Source: Methylobacterium marchantiae
GTDB lineage: Bacteria > Pseudomonadota > Alphaproteobacteria > Rhizobiales > Beijerinckiaceae
Reading direction: 5' to 3'
Assembly: GCF_022179405.1 (NCBI RefSeq)
Contig: NZ_BPQT01000045.1
Coordinates: 1-64,000, forward strand
DNA length: 64,000 nucleotides
Positions 54,431-63,684 of the stretch are shown here, piece after piece; position 1 is the first letter of the stretch, and every line of letters starts with the position of its first letter. The notes below the pieces were generated by a model. That model did not search any database. It saw only the letters and a program-made list of their open reading frames with translations, and was not told the origin of the DNA. Made by a program: the position numbers and the translations under genes.

Positions 54431-55463
54431 CACCCGCGCCGGGGTCGCCAGCCGCCGGGGCGGGGCCGGCCCGTCCGACCACAAGGCGATGACCATCGCC
54501 GGCCGCACGGTCATGGTGCCGGTCCATACCGCGAGCGCCTTCGACTCGCCCTATCTCGTGCGCCGACCGGATGCCGACGGGTCGAGCCTGATCGAGCACG
54601 AGGGCACGGTGATCGGCCGGGTGACGTTTCCGGGCAAGCCACGCTTCTACGGGCTGCAGACCCTCGACGGGGTGCCCTATTCGAAGATCGCCGTGCTGCA
54701 CGGCCGCGACGTGCTCGCCACCACGGTGCTCCAGACCTGCATCCGCTACCAGAGCCGCACCAGGACCTGCCGGTTCTGCTCCATCGGGCAGTCCCTCGCG
54801 GCGGGACGCACCGTCGCCCACAAGACGCCGCAGCAACTGGCCGAGGTGGCGCGCGCCGCCGTCCTCCTCGACGGCGTCAAGCATATGGTGATGACCACGG
54901 GCACGCCCAACGCCACCGACCGGGGGGCGGCCGTGCTCTGCGAGAGCGCCTTCGCGGTGAAGGCGGCCGTGGACCTGCCGATCCAGGCCCAGTGCGAACC
55001 GCCGGACGACGACCGCTGGTTCGCCCGGCTGAAAGCCTCGGGCGTCGACGCACTGGGCATGCATCTCGAGGCGGTGACCCCGGAGGTGCGCGCCGCAATC
55101 ATGCCCGGCAAAGCGAGCGTGCCGCTGGAGCGCTACTATGACGCCTTCGCGGCCGCCGTGCCTGTCTTCGGCAAGGGCCAGGTCTCGACCTACATCCTCG
55201 CCGGCCTCGGCGACACGGCGGGGGCCATCCTGACGATGGCCGAGCGCCTCATCGCCATGGGCGTCTATCCCTTCGTGGTGCCGTTCGTGCCGATCTCCGG
55301 CACGCCGCTGGAGGACCATCCCGCCCCCTCGCCGGATTTCATGCATTCCGTGCTGGCACCGCTCGCGGCGATGCTGGCGGGGGCGGGGCTGCGTTCCACC
55401 GACATCAAGGCCGGATGCGGCCGCTGCGGCGCCTGCTCGGCGCTCTCCACCTACGAGCGCTGA
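54306..55463 (+). CDS. MSMEG_0568-family radical SAM protein
   Basis: 385 residues. A radical SAM core is indicated by cysteines 145, 155 and 158 ([20 protein letters not shown]), so the spacing is Cys-x9-Cys-x2-Cys rather than the usual Cys-x3-Cys-x2-Cys. A second set of cysteines (371, 374, 377; [11 protein letters not shown]) is at the C-terminus and may hold another Fe-S cluster. Family members are always found with this nitrilase and are assumed to build or modify its unknown substrate. It overlaps the nitrilase frame by 125 bases; the GNAT gene starts 9 bases after it. Confidence 0.92.
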   Translation: MSDSPLLTSPAASLPVPSPVYQGMPTEHLINALQSYGVRLADTRAGVASRRGGAGPSDHKAMTIAGRTVMVPVHTASAFDSPYLVRRPDADGSSLIEHEGTVIGRVTFPGKPRFYGLQTLDGVPYSKIAVLHGRDVLATTVLQTCIRYQSRTRTCRFCSIGQSLAAGRTVAHKTPQQLAEVARAAVLLDGVKHMVMTTGTPNATDRGAAVLCESAFAVKAAVDLPIQAQCEPPDDDRWFARLKASGVDALGMHLEAVTPEVRAAIMPGKASVPLERYYDAFAAAVPVFGKGQVSTYILAGLGDTAGAILTMAERLIAMGVYPFVVPFVPISGTPLEDHPAPSPDFMHSVLAPLAAMLAGAGLRSTDIKAGCGRCGACSALSTYER

Positions 55464-55472
55464 GGCGACGCG

Positions 55473-56018
55473 ATGTTCGAGCCCGTCCCCGCCTATCGAT
55501 CGAGCCATTTCCGCATCAAGTTCGCCACCGCGTCCTGGGAGCGGGCCGGGACCGCAGCCCTGCGCCGGCAGGTGTTCTGCGCCGAACAGGCGATCTTCGA
55601 GGGCGACGACCGTGATCCGATCGACGCGGCGGCGATCCCGATCTGCGCCCTGTCGACGCTGGGCGGCGCACCGGATGCCGTGGTCGGCACCGTGCGCATC
55701 CACGAGAGTGCCGATCAGCCCGGCGAATGGTGGGGCTCGCGCCTCGCGGTGGCCCGCGACTACCGCCGGGTCGGGGCTTTGGGCGCCGGCCTGATCCACG
55801 TGGCGGTGGCCTCGGCCCATGCGCGGGGCTGCACCCGATTCCTCGCCCATGTGCAGAGCGCCAATGCGGCCCTGTTCCAATCGCTGCACTGGACCAGCCT
55901 CGCCGAGATCGACCTGCACGGCCGTCCCCATCACCTGATGCAGGCCGATCTCGCGCATTACCCGCCCCTGGCCGATCCCGAGCGCGGCCTCGTCACCCTC
56001 CTGCGGCGGGCGGCCTGA
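55473..56018 (+). CDS. MSMEG_0567/Sll0786-family N-acetyltransferase
   Basis: 181 residues of GNAT fold. Coenzyme-A site strands lie around VGTVRIHESADQPGEWWGSR and LAVARDYRRVGALGAGLIHV (pyrophosphate loop R-x-x-G-A/G). The C-terminal part has FLAHVQSANAALFQSLHWTS and GRPHHLMQADLAHYP, which are typical of the Nit1C-linked GNAT. It would acylate an amine intermediate of the unknown pathway. Starts 9 bases after the radical SAM stop and ends 2 bases before the next gene. Confidence 0.9.
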   Translation: MFEPVPAYRSSHFRIKFATASWERAGTAALRRQVFCAEQAIFEGDDRDPIDAAAIPICALSTLGGAPDAVVGTVRIHESADQPGEWWGSRLAVARDYRRVGALGAGLIHVAVASAHARGCTRFLAHVQSANAALFQSLHWTSLAEIDLHGRPHHLMQADLAHYPPLADPERGLVTLLRRAA

Positions 56019-56020
56019 CC

Positions 56021-56995
56021 ATGACCCTGCTGCCCTCCCTCGCCGAGATGGCGCATGGCATCCGCAACGGGCGCGGCCTCGCCCACAAGCGCGACATCGA
56101 CGCGGTGATCGGCCGGCTCGGCCTCGGCGGGCGCGCGGACGCCGTTCCGCTCGGCGACGATTGCGCCGCCATCCCCGACGGCGACGGCTACCTTCTCTTC
56201 GCCATCGAAGGGTTCATGGACGGATTCGTCGCCGCCGATCCGTATTTCGCCGGCTTCTGCGGGGTGATGGTCAATGTCAGCGACATCGCCGCCATGGGCG
56301 GACGGTCGATCGCGGTGGTCGACGCCCTGTGGAGCCGGGACCAGTCCCATGCCGATCCGGTCCTGACCGGCCTGAGAGCCGGGGCCGAGACCTTCGGCGT
56401 GCCGGTGGTCGGGGGACATACCAATACCCGCAGCGAGGGCGAGCATCTGGCCGTCGCCATCCTCGGCCGGGCGAAACGCCTGCTCACCAGCTTCGACGCG
56501 ATGCCGGGCGACAGCCTCGTGGCGGCGATCGACCTGCGCGGGCGCTTCCGCGATCCGCACCCCTATTGGGACGCCGCCACGGGCGCTCCGGCGGCGCGCC
56601 TGCGTGGCGACATCGCGATTCTCGCCGGCATCGCCGAGGACGGTCTCGCCAAGGCCGCCAAGGACATCAGCATGGCCGGCCTCGTCGGCACCGCCCTGAT
56701 GCTGCTCGAATGCTCCCGCGTCGGCGCGGCGATCCGGCTCGACCGGATTCCGCGCCCCGAGGGGATCGAGGTCGCCCGCTGGCTCACCGCCTTCCCGAGC
56801 TTCGGCTACCTCCTCAGCGTCTCTCCAGAGCATGTCCAGCCGGTCTTGCGGCGCTTCACGGATCGCGGAATCGCCGCTGCCGTCATCGGCGGCATCGATG
56901 CGAGCCGCGTCGCCACTCTGTCCGACGGGTCGGAGGAGGCCGTGATCTGGGACTTCGCCGCGAGCCCCCTCATCGGCTGCGGGCAAGGGGAATGA
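56021..56995 (+). CDS. Sll0787-family AIR-synthase-like protein
   Basis: 324 residues related to PurM/ThiL/SelD ATP-binding enzymes. The N-terminal ATPase domain has VPLGDDCAAIPDGDGYLLFA, MVNVSDIAAMGGRSIAVVDA and GVPVVGGHTNTRSEGEHLAV; the C-terminal domain has AAKDISMAGLVGTALMLLEC. These motifs bind ATP and metals, so a phosphorylation or ATP-dependent condensation step is likely; the substrate is not known. ATG 56021 lies two bases after the GNAT stop and the stop overlaps the next gene by 4 bases (ATGA). Confidence 0.92.
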   Translation: MTLLPSLAEMAHGIRNGRGLAHKRDIDAVIGRLGLGGRADAVPLGDDCAAIPDGDGYLLFAIEGFMDGFVAADPYFAGFCGVMVNVSDIAAMGGRSIAVVDALWSRDQSHADPVLTGLRAGAETFGVPVVGGHTNTRSEGEHLAVAILGRAKRLLTSFDAMPGDSLVAAIDLRGRFRDPHPYWDAATGAPAARLRGDIAILAGIAEDGLAKAAKDISMAGLVGTALMLLECSRVGAAIRLDRIPRPEGIEVARWLTAFPSFGYLLSVSPEHVQPVLRRFTDRGIAAAVIGGIDASRVATLSDGSEEAVIWDFAASPLIGCGQGE

Positions 56996-58179
56996 CGGAC
57001 ATGGCCGGGTCTCTCCGCATCGCGATCCTCGCGCATTCCACCAATCCGCGCGGCGGCGTGGTCCATGCCCTGGCCTTGGGCGAGGCGCTCGCCGCCCTCG
57101 GCCACAGGGCCGTGATCCATGCGCCGGACCCTTCGGGAACCGGCTTCTTCCGCAAGGCATCCTGCCCGGTGATCTCGGTGGCCGCGCGACCGGTCTCCGG
57201 GTCGACGGTGGACCTTGTCCGCACCCGGATCGAGGATTACCTGCGCCATTTCGCGTCGCCGGCGGCCTGCGATTACGACGTCTTCCATGCCCAGGACGCG
57301 ATCAGCGGCAACGCCCTCGCCACCCTGACGCGCCGACGCCTGATCCCCGGCTTCGTGCGCACGGTCCATCATGTCGACCTCTTCTCCGATCCGCAGCTCG
57401 CCTATTGGCACGATAGGGCGATCTTCGATGCCACCGCGCTCCTCTGCGTCAGCAGCCTGTGGCAGGGCGCCCTCACACGGGATTACGGGCTCGCCGCCCT
57501 CAATGTCGGCAACGGCGTCGATACCGGCGCCTTCGGCCCCGAGCCGGGAGAGGGGGACGCCGCCCTGCGGAGCGAGTGGGGCGTCGGCCAGGGCCCGATT
57601 TTCCTCAGCATCGGGGGGTTCGAAGAGCGCAAGAACAGCCTCGCCATCATCGAGGCCTTCGCCCGGCTGAGGGACGAGTGGCCGGAGGCGCAGCTCCTCG
57701 TCGTCGGCGGCGCCTCGCTCCTCGACCATTCCGGCTATCAGGCCCGCTGCCGGGCGGCCCTCGAGCGGAACGGCCTCGGCCTTGGACCCGGCCGTCCGGT
57801 GGTGCAGACGGGGCCGGTGCCTCAGGCCGCGATGCCCGCCCTCTACCGCCTCGCCGACGCCCTGGTCTTCCCCTCCCTCAAGGAGGGGTTCGGCCTCTGC
57901 GTGCTGGAGGCGATGGCGAGCGGCACGCCGACCATCGTCTCCGACCGGGCGCCCTTCACCGAATATCTCACCGCCGCGGACACGGTGTTCGTCGATCCGG
58001 AGGAGGCGGGATCGATCCTCCACGGGATGCGCGCGGCCCTCCGGCCCTCCACCCGAGGCCGGCTGGCCAAGGCGGGGATCGGCGTCGCCGAGGCGCATTC
58101 CTGGCGGGCCTGCGCCGAGAAGCACCGGCCGGCCTACGCGACCCTCGCGGCCCGCAAGCAGGAGATGTCGGATGCCTGA
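56992..58179 (+). CDS. MSMEG_0565-family glycosyltransferase
   Basis: 395 residues, GT4-like GT-B enzyme. The acceptor domain starts RIAILAHSTNPRGGVVHALA; the donor domain has PIFLSIGGFEERKNSLAIIE, LVFPSLKEGFGLCVLEAMAS with the E-x7-E pair, and GTPTIVSDRAPFTEYL. It is the usual glycosyltransferase of complete Nit1C-type clusters, so a glycosylated metabolite is expected. ATG 56992 overlaps the upstream stop (ATGA); an ATG at 57001 lies ten bases from AAGGGG and could be the true start. The next gene overlaps by 8 bases. Confidence 0.9.
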   Translation: MTDMAGSLRIAILAHSTNPRGGVVHALALGEALAALGHRAVIHAPDPSGTGFFRKASCPVISVAARPVSGSTVDLVRTRIEDYLRHFASPAACDYDVFHAQDAISGNALATLTRRRLIPGFVRTVHHVDLFSDPQLAYWHDRAIFDATALLCVSSLWQGALTRDYGLAALNVGNGVDTGAFGPEPGEGDAALRSEWGVGQGPIFLSIGGFEERKNSLAIIEAFARLRDEWPEAQLLVVGGASLLDHSGYQARCRAALERNGLGLGPGRPVVQTGPVPQAAMPALYRLADALVFPSLKEGFGLCVLEAMASGTPTIVSDRAPFTEYLTAADTVFVDPEEAGSILHGMRAALRPSTRGRLAKAGIGVAEAHSWRACAEKHRPAYATLAARKQEMSDA

Positions 58180-58459
58180 GATGCGCTTCCACGTGCGCTG
58201 GCCCGATGGTCTGCGCGAGGCCTGCTACTCGCCCTCCCTCGTCGTCAAGGAGCATCTCGCCATCGGCGAGACCTATGAAGTCGCCGAGTTCGCCGCCCGC
58301 AGCCGGACGGCCCTGACCATCGCCAGCGAGCGCGTGGAGGCCCGATACGGCTTCCCCTGCAGCCTCGCCCTGGGACAGCTCGCCCGGATCGAGGCGCGCG
58401 CGACGGCGCTCGCCGCCACGCCCGACGCCCGCGTCACGGTGGAAGCCTTCGAGGAGTAG
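58172..58459 (+). CDS. MSMEG_0570-family nitrogen-starvation response protein
   Basis: 95 residues, cytosolic. The conserved pattern MRFHVRWPDGLREACYSPSL, VVKEHLAIGETYEVAEFA and ASERVEARYGFPCSLALGQL is that of the small MSMEG_0570 family, always found within this cluster. The function is not known. Starts at ATG 58172 inside the previous gene (8-base overlap) with GGAG seven bases upstream, so it is translationally coupled. Confidence 0.9.
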   Translation: MPEMRFHVRWPDGLREACYSPSLVVKEHLAIGETYEVAEFAARSRTALTIASERVEARYGFPCSLALGQLARIEARATALAATPDARVTVEAFEE

Positions 58460-58515
58460 CGGCCCCGATTTCTTTGCCGGGTCACGCTGTGGCCCGAGCC
58501 CGGAGGACATCCCGC

Positions 58516-59799
58516 ATGGACCAGAACCCGACGCATCCCGCGCACCATTCGGTCATCGTCGTCGGCGGCGGGCAGGCCGGCCTCTCGATGAGCTACCAGC
58601 TCCGCCTACGCGGCATCGACCACATCCTGTTCGAGAAGGACAGCATCGCCCATGCCTGGAAGACCCAGCGCTGGGACAGCTTCTGCCTGGTGACGCCGAA
58701 CTGGCAGTGCCAATTGCCGGGCTTTCCCTATCCGGGAGGGGAGCCGCACGGTTTCATGCCGAAGGACGAGATCGTCGGCTACATCGAGGCCTATGCGAGG
58801 GCGATCGCGGCGCCCGTGGTCGAGGGCGTGGCGGTGACCGCGATCCGGCGTCGGCCCGGCGGCGGATTCATCGTCGCCACGAGCCGTGGCGAGCACACCG
58901 CCGATCAGGTGGTGATGGCGATCAGCGGCTATCACGTGCCCTCGATCCCGGCCTTCGCCGCGCGCCTGCCGGGCGACATCAGGCAGATCCATTCCTCCGC
59001 CTACCGCAATTCTGGCGGGATGCCTGAGGGCGCGGTGCTGGTGGTGGGCTCTGGCCAGTCCGGCTGCCAGATCGCCGAGGATCTCCACCTGTCGGGCCGC
59101 AAGGTCCATCTCGTGGTCGGCTCGGCCCCACGCTGCCCGCGCGTCTATCGCGGCCGCGATGCCGTCGACTGGCTCGCCGAGATGGGTCAGTACGACCTCG
59201 CCGTGGAGGACCATCCGCTCAAGGAGGACGTCCGGCGCAAGGCCAACCACTACCTCACCGGACGCGACGGCGGGCGCGACATCGACCTGCGCCGCTTCGC
59301 CCTGGAAGGCATGAGCCTGCACGGGCGCCTCGATTCCATCGACGGGCCGGCTTTGCGCTTCGCCGACGATCTGGCGAAGAACCTCGACAATGCGGACGCG
59401 GTCTATACCGGCATCCAGGGCGCCATCGACAGGCACATCGCCGCCAAGGGCATCGCAGCCCCCGGACAGGCGCACTATACGCCGCTCTGGGCGCCGGGTC
59501 CGCACGAGCCGAGCCTCGACGCCAGGGCGGCCGGCATCGGCAGCGTGATCTGGGCCACGGGCTTTCGCGCCGATTACGGCTTCGTCCACGCCCCCGCCTT
59601 CGACGGGCGCGTCCTGCCGATCCACAGACGCGGGGTGACGGCGGTGGAGGGCCTCTACTTCGTCGGCCTGCCCTGGCTGCACACCTGGGGCTCGGGACGC
59701 TTCTCGGGCATCGCCCGCGACACGGAATATCTGGCCGAGCGCGTGGCGGAGGTCCGATCGAAGCGCCTTGCCGAGGAGGCGTTGGCGCTGGCGAGTTGA
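58516..59799 (+). CDS. MSMEG_0569-family flavin-dependent oxidoreductase
   Basis: 427 residues. Two nucleotide-binding motifs are visible: FAD site VIVVGGGQAGLSMSYQL and NADP site AVLVVGSGQSGCQIAED. Between them lies the flavin monooxygenase-like FCLVTPNWQCQLPGFPYP. This resembles class B flavoprotein monooxygenases of the YUCCA/FMO type. It would oxidise the pathway product, perhaps a nitrile precursor. GGAGG lies nine bases before ATG 58516. Last gene of the operon, closed by the hairpin at 59831. Confidence 0.93.
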   Translation: MDQNPTHPAHHSVIVVGGGQAGLSMSYQLRLRGIDHILFEKDSIAHAWKTQRWDSFCLVTPNWQCQLPGFPYPGGEPHGFMPKDEIVGYIEAYARAIAAPVVEGVAVTAIRRRPGGGFIVATSRGEHTADQVVMAISGYHVPSIPAFAARLPGDIRQIHSSAYRNSGGMPEGAVLVVGSGQSGCQIAEDLHLSGRKVHLVVGSAPRCPRVYRGRDAVDWLAEMGQYDLAVEDHPLKEDVRRKANHYLTGRDGGRDIDLRRFALEGMSLHGRLDSIDGPALRFADDLAKNLDNADAVYTGIQGAIDRHIAAKGIAAPGQAHYTPLWAPGPHEPSLDARAAGIGSVIWATGFRADYGFVHAPAFDGRVLPIHRRGVTAVEGLYFVGLPWLHTWGSGRFSGIARDTEYLAERVAEVRSKRLAEEALALAS

Positions 59800-59830
59800 G
59801 GACGGATCTGTCACCGGCGTCTCCCAACGA

Positions 59831-59866
59831 CGAAGGCCCGAAGCCACAGAATGGTTCGGGCCTTCG
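59831..59866. terminator. Bidirectional terminator-like hairpin between the nitrilase and paoABC operons
   Basis: A perfect 12-bp stem CGAAGGCCCGAA / TTCGGGCCTTCG with a 12-base loop sits midway between the convergent last genes (32 bases after the plus-strand stop, 32 before the minus-strand stop). Downstream T-runs are weak on both strands. Confidence 0.7.
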
Positions 59867-59897
59867 ATCTATCGGGTCTGGGACGTCCGCCGCGTGA

Positions 59898-62153
59898 TCA
59901 GTCGATGATCTTGTCGATGGTGATCGGCAGGTCGCGGATGCGCTTGCCGGTGGCGTGGAACACCGCGTTGGCGATGGCCGCAGCCGTGCCGACGATGCCG
60001 ATCTCGCCGAGGCCCTTCACACCCATCGGGTTGGCCTTGTCGTCCTCCTCCACGAAGATCACGTCGATGTCGTGGATGTCGGCATTCACCGGCACGTGAT
60101 ACTCGCCGAAATTGTGGTTCATGAACCGGCCGACCGTGTGGTCGAGCATCGATTCCTCCTCCAGCGCCGAGCCGATCCCCATGACCACGCCGCCGAGGAT
60201 CTGGCTGCGCGCGGTCTTGAGGTTGATGATCTTGCCCGCTGCGATGGCCGAAACGATCCTGGTGAGCCGGACCTGACCGAGTTCCTCGTCGATCTTCACT
60301 TCCGCGAAGACGGCCGAGTGGGTGTAGGAGGCGAACTCCTTCATGTGGCCGGCATCCGGCCCGGCCGACTCGGTCGCCTCGACCTTGTCGACGCCGCCCG
60401 CTTTCATGGCGTCCACGAGCGAGACGCTGCGGGACGGGTCGCCCGCCACCTCGATCCGCCCGCCGGTGAAGACGACGCGCTCTAGATCGACATTGGCGAG
60501 GGGGGAATCGTCCATGGCGCGGGCCATGGCGAAGACATCCGCGGCGATCTTGCGGCAGGCCTTCATCACCGCCGTGCCGGACGACGCCGCCGTCCAGGAA
60601 CCACCGGCCACGGGGGCTTCGGCGAGCTGGGTATCGCCGAGCTTCGTCGTCACGTCCTCCATCGGAAGGCCGAGGGCATCGGCCGCGATCTGGGTCAGGA
60701 TCGTGTAGGTGCCGGTGCCGATATCGCCGGTGGAATTGCCGACGACGAGCTTGCCGTCCGAGGTCAGGGTCGCCTGCGCCGCCGATTTCTGCATCAGCGC
60801 TTCCCACACGCCGGTGGCCATGCCCCAGCCGACGAGCTCCTTGCCGTCGCGCATGGAGCGGGGCTCCGGGTTGCGCTCCGACCAGCCGAAGCGCTCCGCG
60901 CCCTGCTCGTAGCAGGAGCGCAGGGCCTTCGAGCCGAAGGGCTTGTCCTCGGTCGGGTCCCTGTCGGTGTAGTTCTTGAGACGCACCGCTATCGGGTCCT
61001 GGCCGGTGGCGTAGGCCAGTTCGTCCATGGCGATCTCGAGGGCGAACACCCCCGTCACCGCCCCCGGTGCCCGCATGTCGGCGGGGGTGTAGGTGTCGAT
61101 CTGCGTCAGCTTGTAGTCGAGGGAGACGTTCTCGCAGCCGCCGTAGAGGATGGCCGACCAGTTGACCACGACCTCCTGGTAATCCTCGAACCGCGAGGTG
61201 CCCGACAGGGCATCGTGCTTGATCGACTGGAGCTTGCCGCCTTCGTCCGCACCAAGGGAGATCGTCTGGCGCACGTCGGGACGATAGCCGAAGGTGAACA
61301 TCTGGTCGCGGGTCAGGACCACGCGGACCGAGCGCTCGAGTTCACGTGCCGCCATGACCGCGAGGAAGAGCTGGTATTGCGGCCGGAGACCGAGGCCGAA
61401 GCCGCCGCCGAGATACGGATTGAGGACCCGCACCTTGTCCTTGTCCATGCCGAACACGCCGGCGATGTAGCCCTGGCTGTTCGAGACGCCCTGGATCTTG
61501 TCGTAGACGGTGATCGCGCCGTCGCCGTCCCACACCACCGTGGAGGCATGCGGCTCCATCGGGTTATGGTGCTCCACGGCGAGGGTGTAGTCGCTGCGCA
61601 GCTGGATCGGAGCCGCGGCGAAGGCGCCGTCGGCATCGCCCCAGGGCGCGGGCGGCGGCTTGATGCCGGCTCGCTTCTTCGGCGGCTCGTAGCCGAACGC
61701 GCGCTGGCGCTCCACGTCGGTGAGCGGCTCCTCGGCGTCGTAGGCGACCTTCACCAGGGACGCCGCATAGCGGGCGGTACCGAAATCCTCGGCGACGACC
61801 AGGGCGACCGGCTGGCCGCTGTAGAGGATCCTGTCGTCGTAGAGGGCGCGGAACGGCGAGCCGGGAGGCGCCACCGCGTCCTGGTAATTGTAGTCGAGCC
61901 AGGCCGTGCGCGGACGGTTCTCGTGGGTGAAGACCTTGAGGACGCCGGGCACGGCTTCCGCCGCTGCCGTGTCGATGGCGGTGATGCGGCCCTTGGCGAT
62001 GCCGCCGGAGACGACATAGCCGTGGGCGAGGTCGATGGCGGTGAACTCGCCGGCGTATTTCGCCTGGCCGGTCACCTTGGCGGGGCCGTCGACGCGGCTC
62101 TGTGCGGTGCCGACGAAGCTGTCCGTGCCGGTGGAGGAGATGCTGTTGGCCAT
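59898..62153 (-). CDS. paoC: Molybdopterin-binding subunit of a xanthine-oxidase-type hydroxylase (PaoC-like)
   Basis: 751 residues. Typical XO-family parts: N-terminal AQSRVDGPAKVTGQAKYAGE, YLGGGFGLGLRPQYQLFLAV for the Mo-pterin, ADMRAPGAVTGVFALEIAMD, and the catalytic Glu in NPMGVKGLGEIGIVGTAAAI. Together with the FAD and 2Fe-2S subunits it would oxidise aldehydes or N-heterocycles with water as oxygen source. Gene order A, B, C matches E. coli paoABC (yagTSR); the maturation gene paoD is not seen nearby. It starts 14 bases after paoB. Confidence 0.93.
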   Translation of the reverse strand: MANSISSTGTDSFVGTAQSRVDGPAKVTGQAKYAGEFTAIDLAHGYVVSGGIAKGRITAIDTAAAEAVPGVLKVFTHENRPRTAWLDYNYQDAVAPPGSPFRALYDDRILYSGQPVALVVAEDFGTARYAASLVKVAYDAEEPLTDVERQRAFGYEPPKKRAGIKPPPAPWGDADGAFAAAPIQLRSDYTLAVEHHNPMEPHASTVVWDGDGAITVYDKIQGVSNSQGYIAGVFGMDKDKVRVLNPYLGGGFGLGLRPQYQLFLAVMAARELERSVRVVLTRDQMFTFGYRPDVRQTISLGADEGGKLQSIKHDALSGTSRFEDYQEVVVNWSAILYGGCENVSLDYKLTQIDTYTPADMRAPGAVTGVFALEIAMDELAYATGQDPIAVRLKNYTDRDPTEDKPFGSKALRSCYEQGAERFGWSERNPEPRSMRDGKELVGWGMATGVWEALMQKSAAQATLTSDGKLVVGNSTGDIGTGTYTILTQIAADALGLPMEDVTTKLGDTQLAEAPVAGGSWTAASSGTAVMKACRKIAADVFAMARAMDDSPLANVDLERVVFTGGRIEVAGDPSRSVSLVDAMKAGGVDKVEATESAGPDAGHMKEFASYTHSAVFAEVKIDEELGQVRLTRIVSAIAAGKIINLKTARSQILGGVVMGIGSALEEESMLDHTVGRFMNHNFGEYHVPVNADIHDIDVIFVEEDDKANPMGVKGLGEIGIVGTAAAIANAVFHATGKRIRDLPITIDKIID

Positions 62154-62167
62154 GTCTGGACGGGTCC

Positions 62168-63181
62168 TCAGGCGATGCGCTTGTCGGATTGCGACTGGGG
62201 CGTGCCGGCGGCGGCCTGGGTCAGGCCGCGGATGATGGCGCGCCGGGCGAGTTCGACCTTGAAGCCGTTCTCGGATTGCGGCTGGGCTTCACGGACGACG
62301 ATGTCGGCGGCAGCCTCGAAAGTTTCGCGCGTGGCCGGCTTGCCATTCAGGAACGACTCCGCCTGCGGGTTGCGCCAGGGCTTGTGGGCGACGCCGCCGA
62401 GAGCGAAGCGGGCGTCGGTGATCGTCTCGCCGTCCAGCGTCATCACGGCGGCCACCGAGACCAGGGCGAAGGCGTAGGAGAGCCGATCGCGCAGCTTCAG
62501 GTAGGTGTGGTGGCCGGTGAAATCCTCGCCGGGCAGATCGACCGACAGGACGATCTCGTCGGCGGCGAGGTTGGTGTCCCGCTGCGGCTCGTCGCCGGGC
62601 AGACGATGGAACTCGGCGAAGGGAATGGTCCGCTCGCCGCCCGGCCCGGTGACCCGGATCTTGGCGTCGAGGGCCGCCAGCGCCACGCACATGTCGGAGG
62701 GGTGCGTGGCGATGCACTTGTCGCTGGTGCCGAAGATGGCGTGGATGCGGTTGACGCCGCCGATCGCTTGGCAGCCCGTGCCGGGCTCACGCTTGTTGCA
62801 CGGCATCGCCTCGTCGTAGAAATAGTAGCAGCGGGTGCGCTGAAGCAGGTTGCCGCCGGTGGTGGCGGCGTTGCGCAGCTGGCCCGAGGCGCCGGCCAGG
62901 ATCGCGCTCGACAGGAGCGGGTAGCGGCTCTTGATCCGCTCGTCATAGGCTACCGTCGCATTGGTCACGAGGGCGCCGATGCTGAGGCCGCCGTCGCGCT
63001 CCTCGATCGCTTCGAGGGGCAGGCGGGTGATGTCGACGAGGCGCTCGGGCCGCTCGACATTGTACTTCATGAGGTCGACGAGGTTGGTGCCGCCGGCGAT
63101 GAAGCGGGCATTGGCGGCCGAGCCGATGGCTCTCACCGCCTCCTCCACCGTGGTCGGGCGGACGTAATCGAAGCGGTTCAT
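62168..63181 (-). CDS. paoB: FAD-binding subunit of the molybdenum hydroxylase (PaoB-like)
   Basis: 337 residues. CO-dehydrogenase-flavoprotein type FAD binding: ANARFIAGGTNLVDLMKYNV and GQLRNAATTGGNLLQ. A cysteine-rich insert, RTRCYYFYDEAMPCNKREPG followed by TGCQAIGG, matches the place where PaoB-type subunits bind an additional 4Fe-4S cluster. ATG 63181 overlaps the paoA stop by 4 bases (ATGA). Electron path is 2Fe-2S to FAD to acceptor. Confidence 0.93.
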   Translation of the reverse strand: MNRFDYVRPTTVEEAVRAIGSAANARFIAGGTNLVDLMKYNVERPERLVDITRLPLEAIEERDGGLSIGALVTNATVAYDERIKSRYPLLSSAILAGASGQLRNAATTGGNLLQRTRCYYFYDEAMPCNKREPGTGCQAIGGVNRIHAIFGTSDKCIATHPSDMCVALAALDAKIRVTGPGGERTIPFAEFHRLPGDEPQRDTNLAADEIVLSVDLPGEDFTGHHTYLKLRDRLSYAFALVSVAAVMTLDGETITDARFALGGVAHKPWRNPQAESFLNGKPATRETFEAAADIVVREAQPQSENGFKVELARRAIIRGLTQAAAGTPQSQSDKRIA

Positions 63182-63684
63182 CGGGCGGCTCCCGCGTGCA
63201 TGACGTCTTCGATGGCATCGACGATGTTGGTGTAGGCGCCGCAGCGGCAGATGTTGCCGCTCATGGCCTCGCGGATCTCCTCGCGCGAGGTGGCATGACC
63301 TTCCGAGATCATGCCCGCCGCCGAGCAGAGCTGGCCGGGGGTGCAGTATCCGCACTGGAAGGCATCGCGCTCGACGAAGGCGGCCTGGAGCGGGTGCATG
63401 GCACCGTCCTTCGCCAATCCCTCGACGGTGACGATGTCGGCGCCGTCCTTCATCACGGCCAGCGCGAGGCAGGAATTGATGCGCTTGCCGTCCACCAGCA
63501 CCGTGCAGGCGCCGCACTGGCCGTGGTCGCAGCCCTTCTTGGTGCCGGTGAGGTCTAGATCCTCGCGCAGCAGGTCGAGGAGGGTGGTCCAGGGCGCGAC
63601 CGGAAGTTCGCGGACTTCGCCGTTGATGGTCAGGCTGATGCCGATGGTGGCTGGCGCGCCGGGCGATCCGCTGTCGATGAGCAT
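63178..63684 (-). CDS. paoA: 2Fe-2S subunit of the molybdenum hydroxylase (PaoA-like)
   Basis: 168 residues. Two [2Fe-2S] clusters are shown by GCDHGQCGACTVLVDGKRI with Cys residues (plant-type site) and by the C-terminal AFQCGYCTPGQL and SGNICRCGAYTNI. It carries electrons from the molybdenum centre to FAD. ATG 63684 has AGGA eight bases upstream; the open frame extends to 63861 without a start of family type. Unlike E. coli PaoA, no twin-Arg export signal is encoded, so this enzyme probably stays in the cytosol. Confidence 0.92.
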   Translation of the reverse strand: MLIDSGSPGAPATIGISLTINGEVRELPVAPWTTLLDLLREDLDLTGTKKGCDHGQCGACTVLVDGKRINSCLALAVMKDGADIVTVEGLAKDGAMHPLQAAFVERDAFQCGYCTPGQLCSAAGMISEGHATSREEIREAMSGNICRCGAYTNIVDAIEDVMHAGAAR

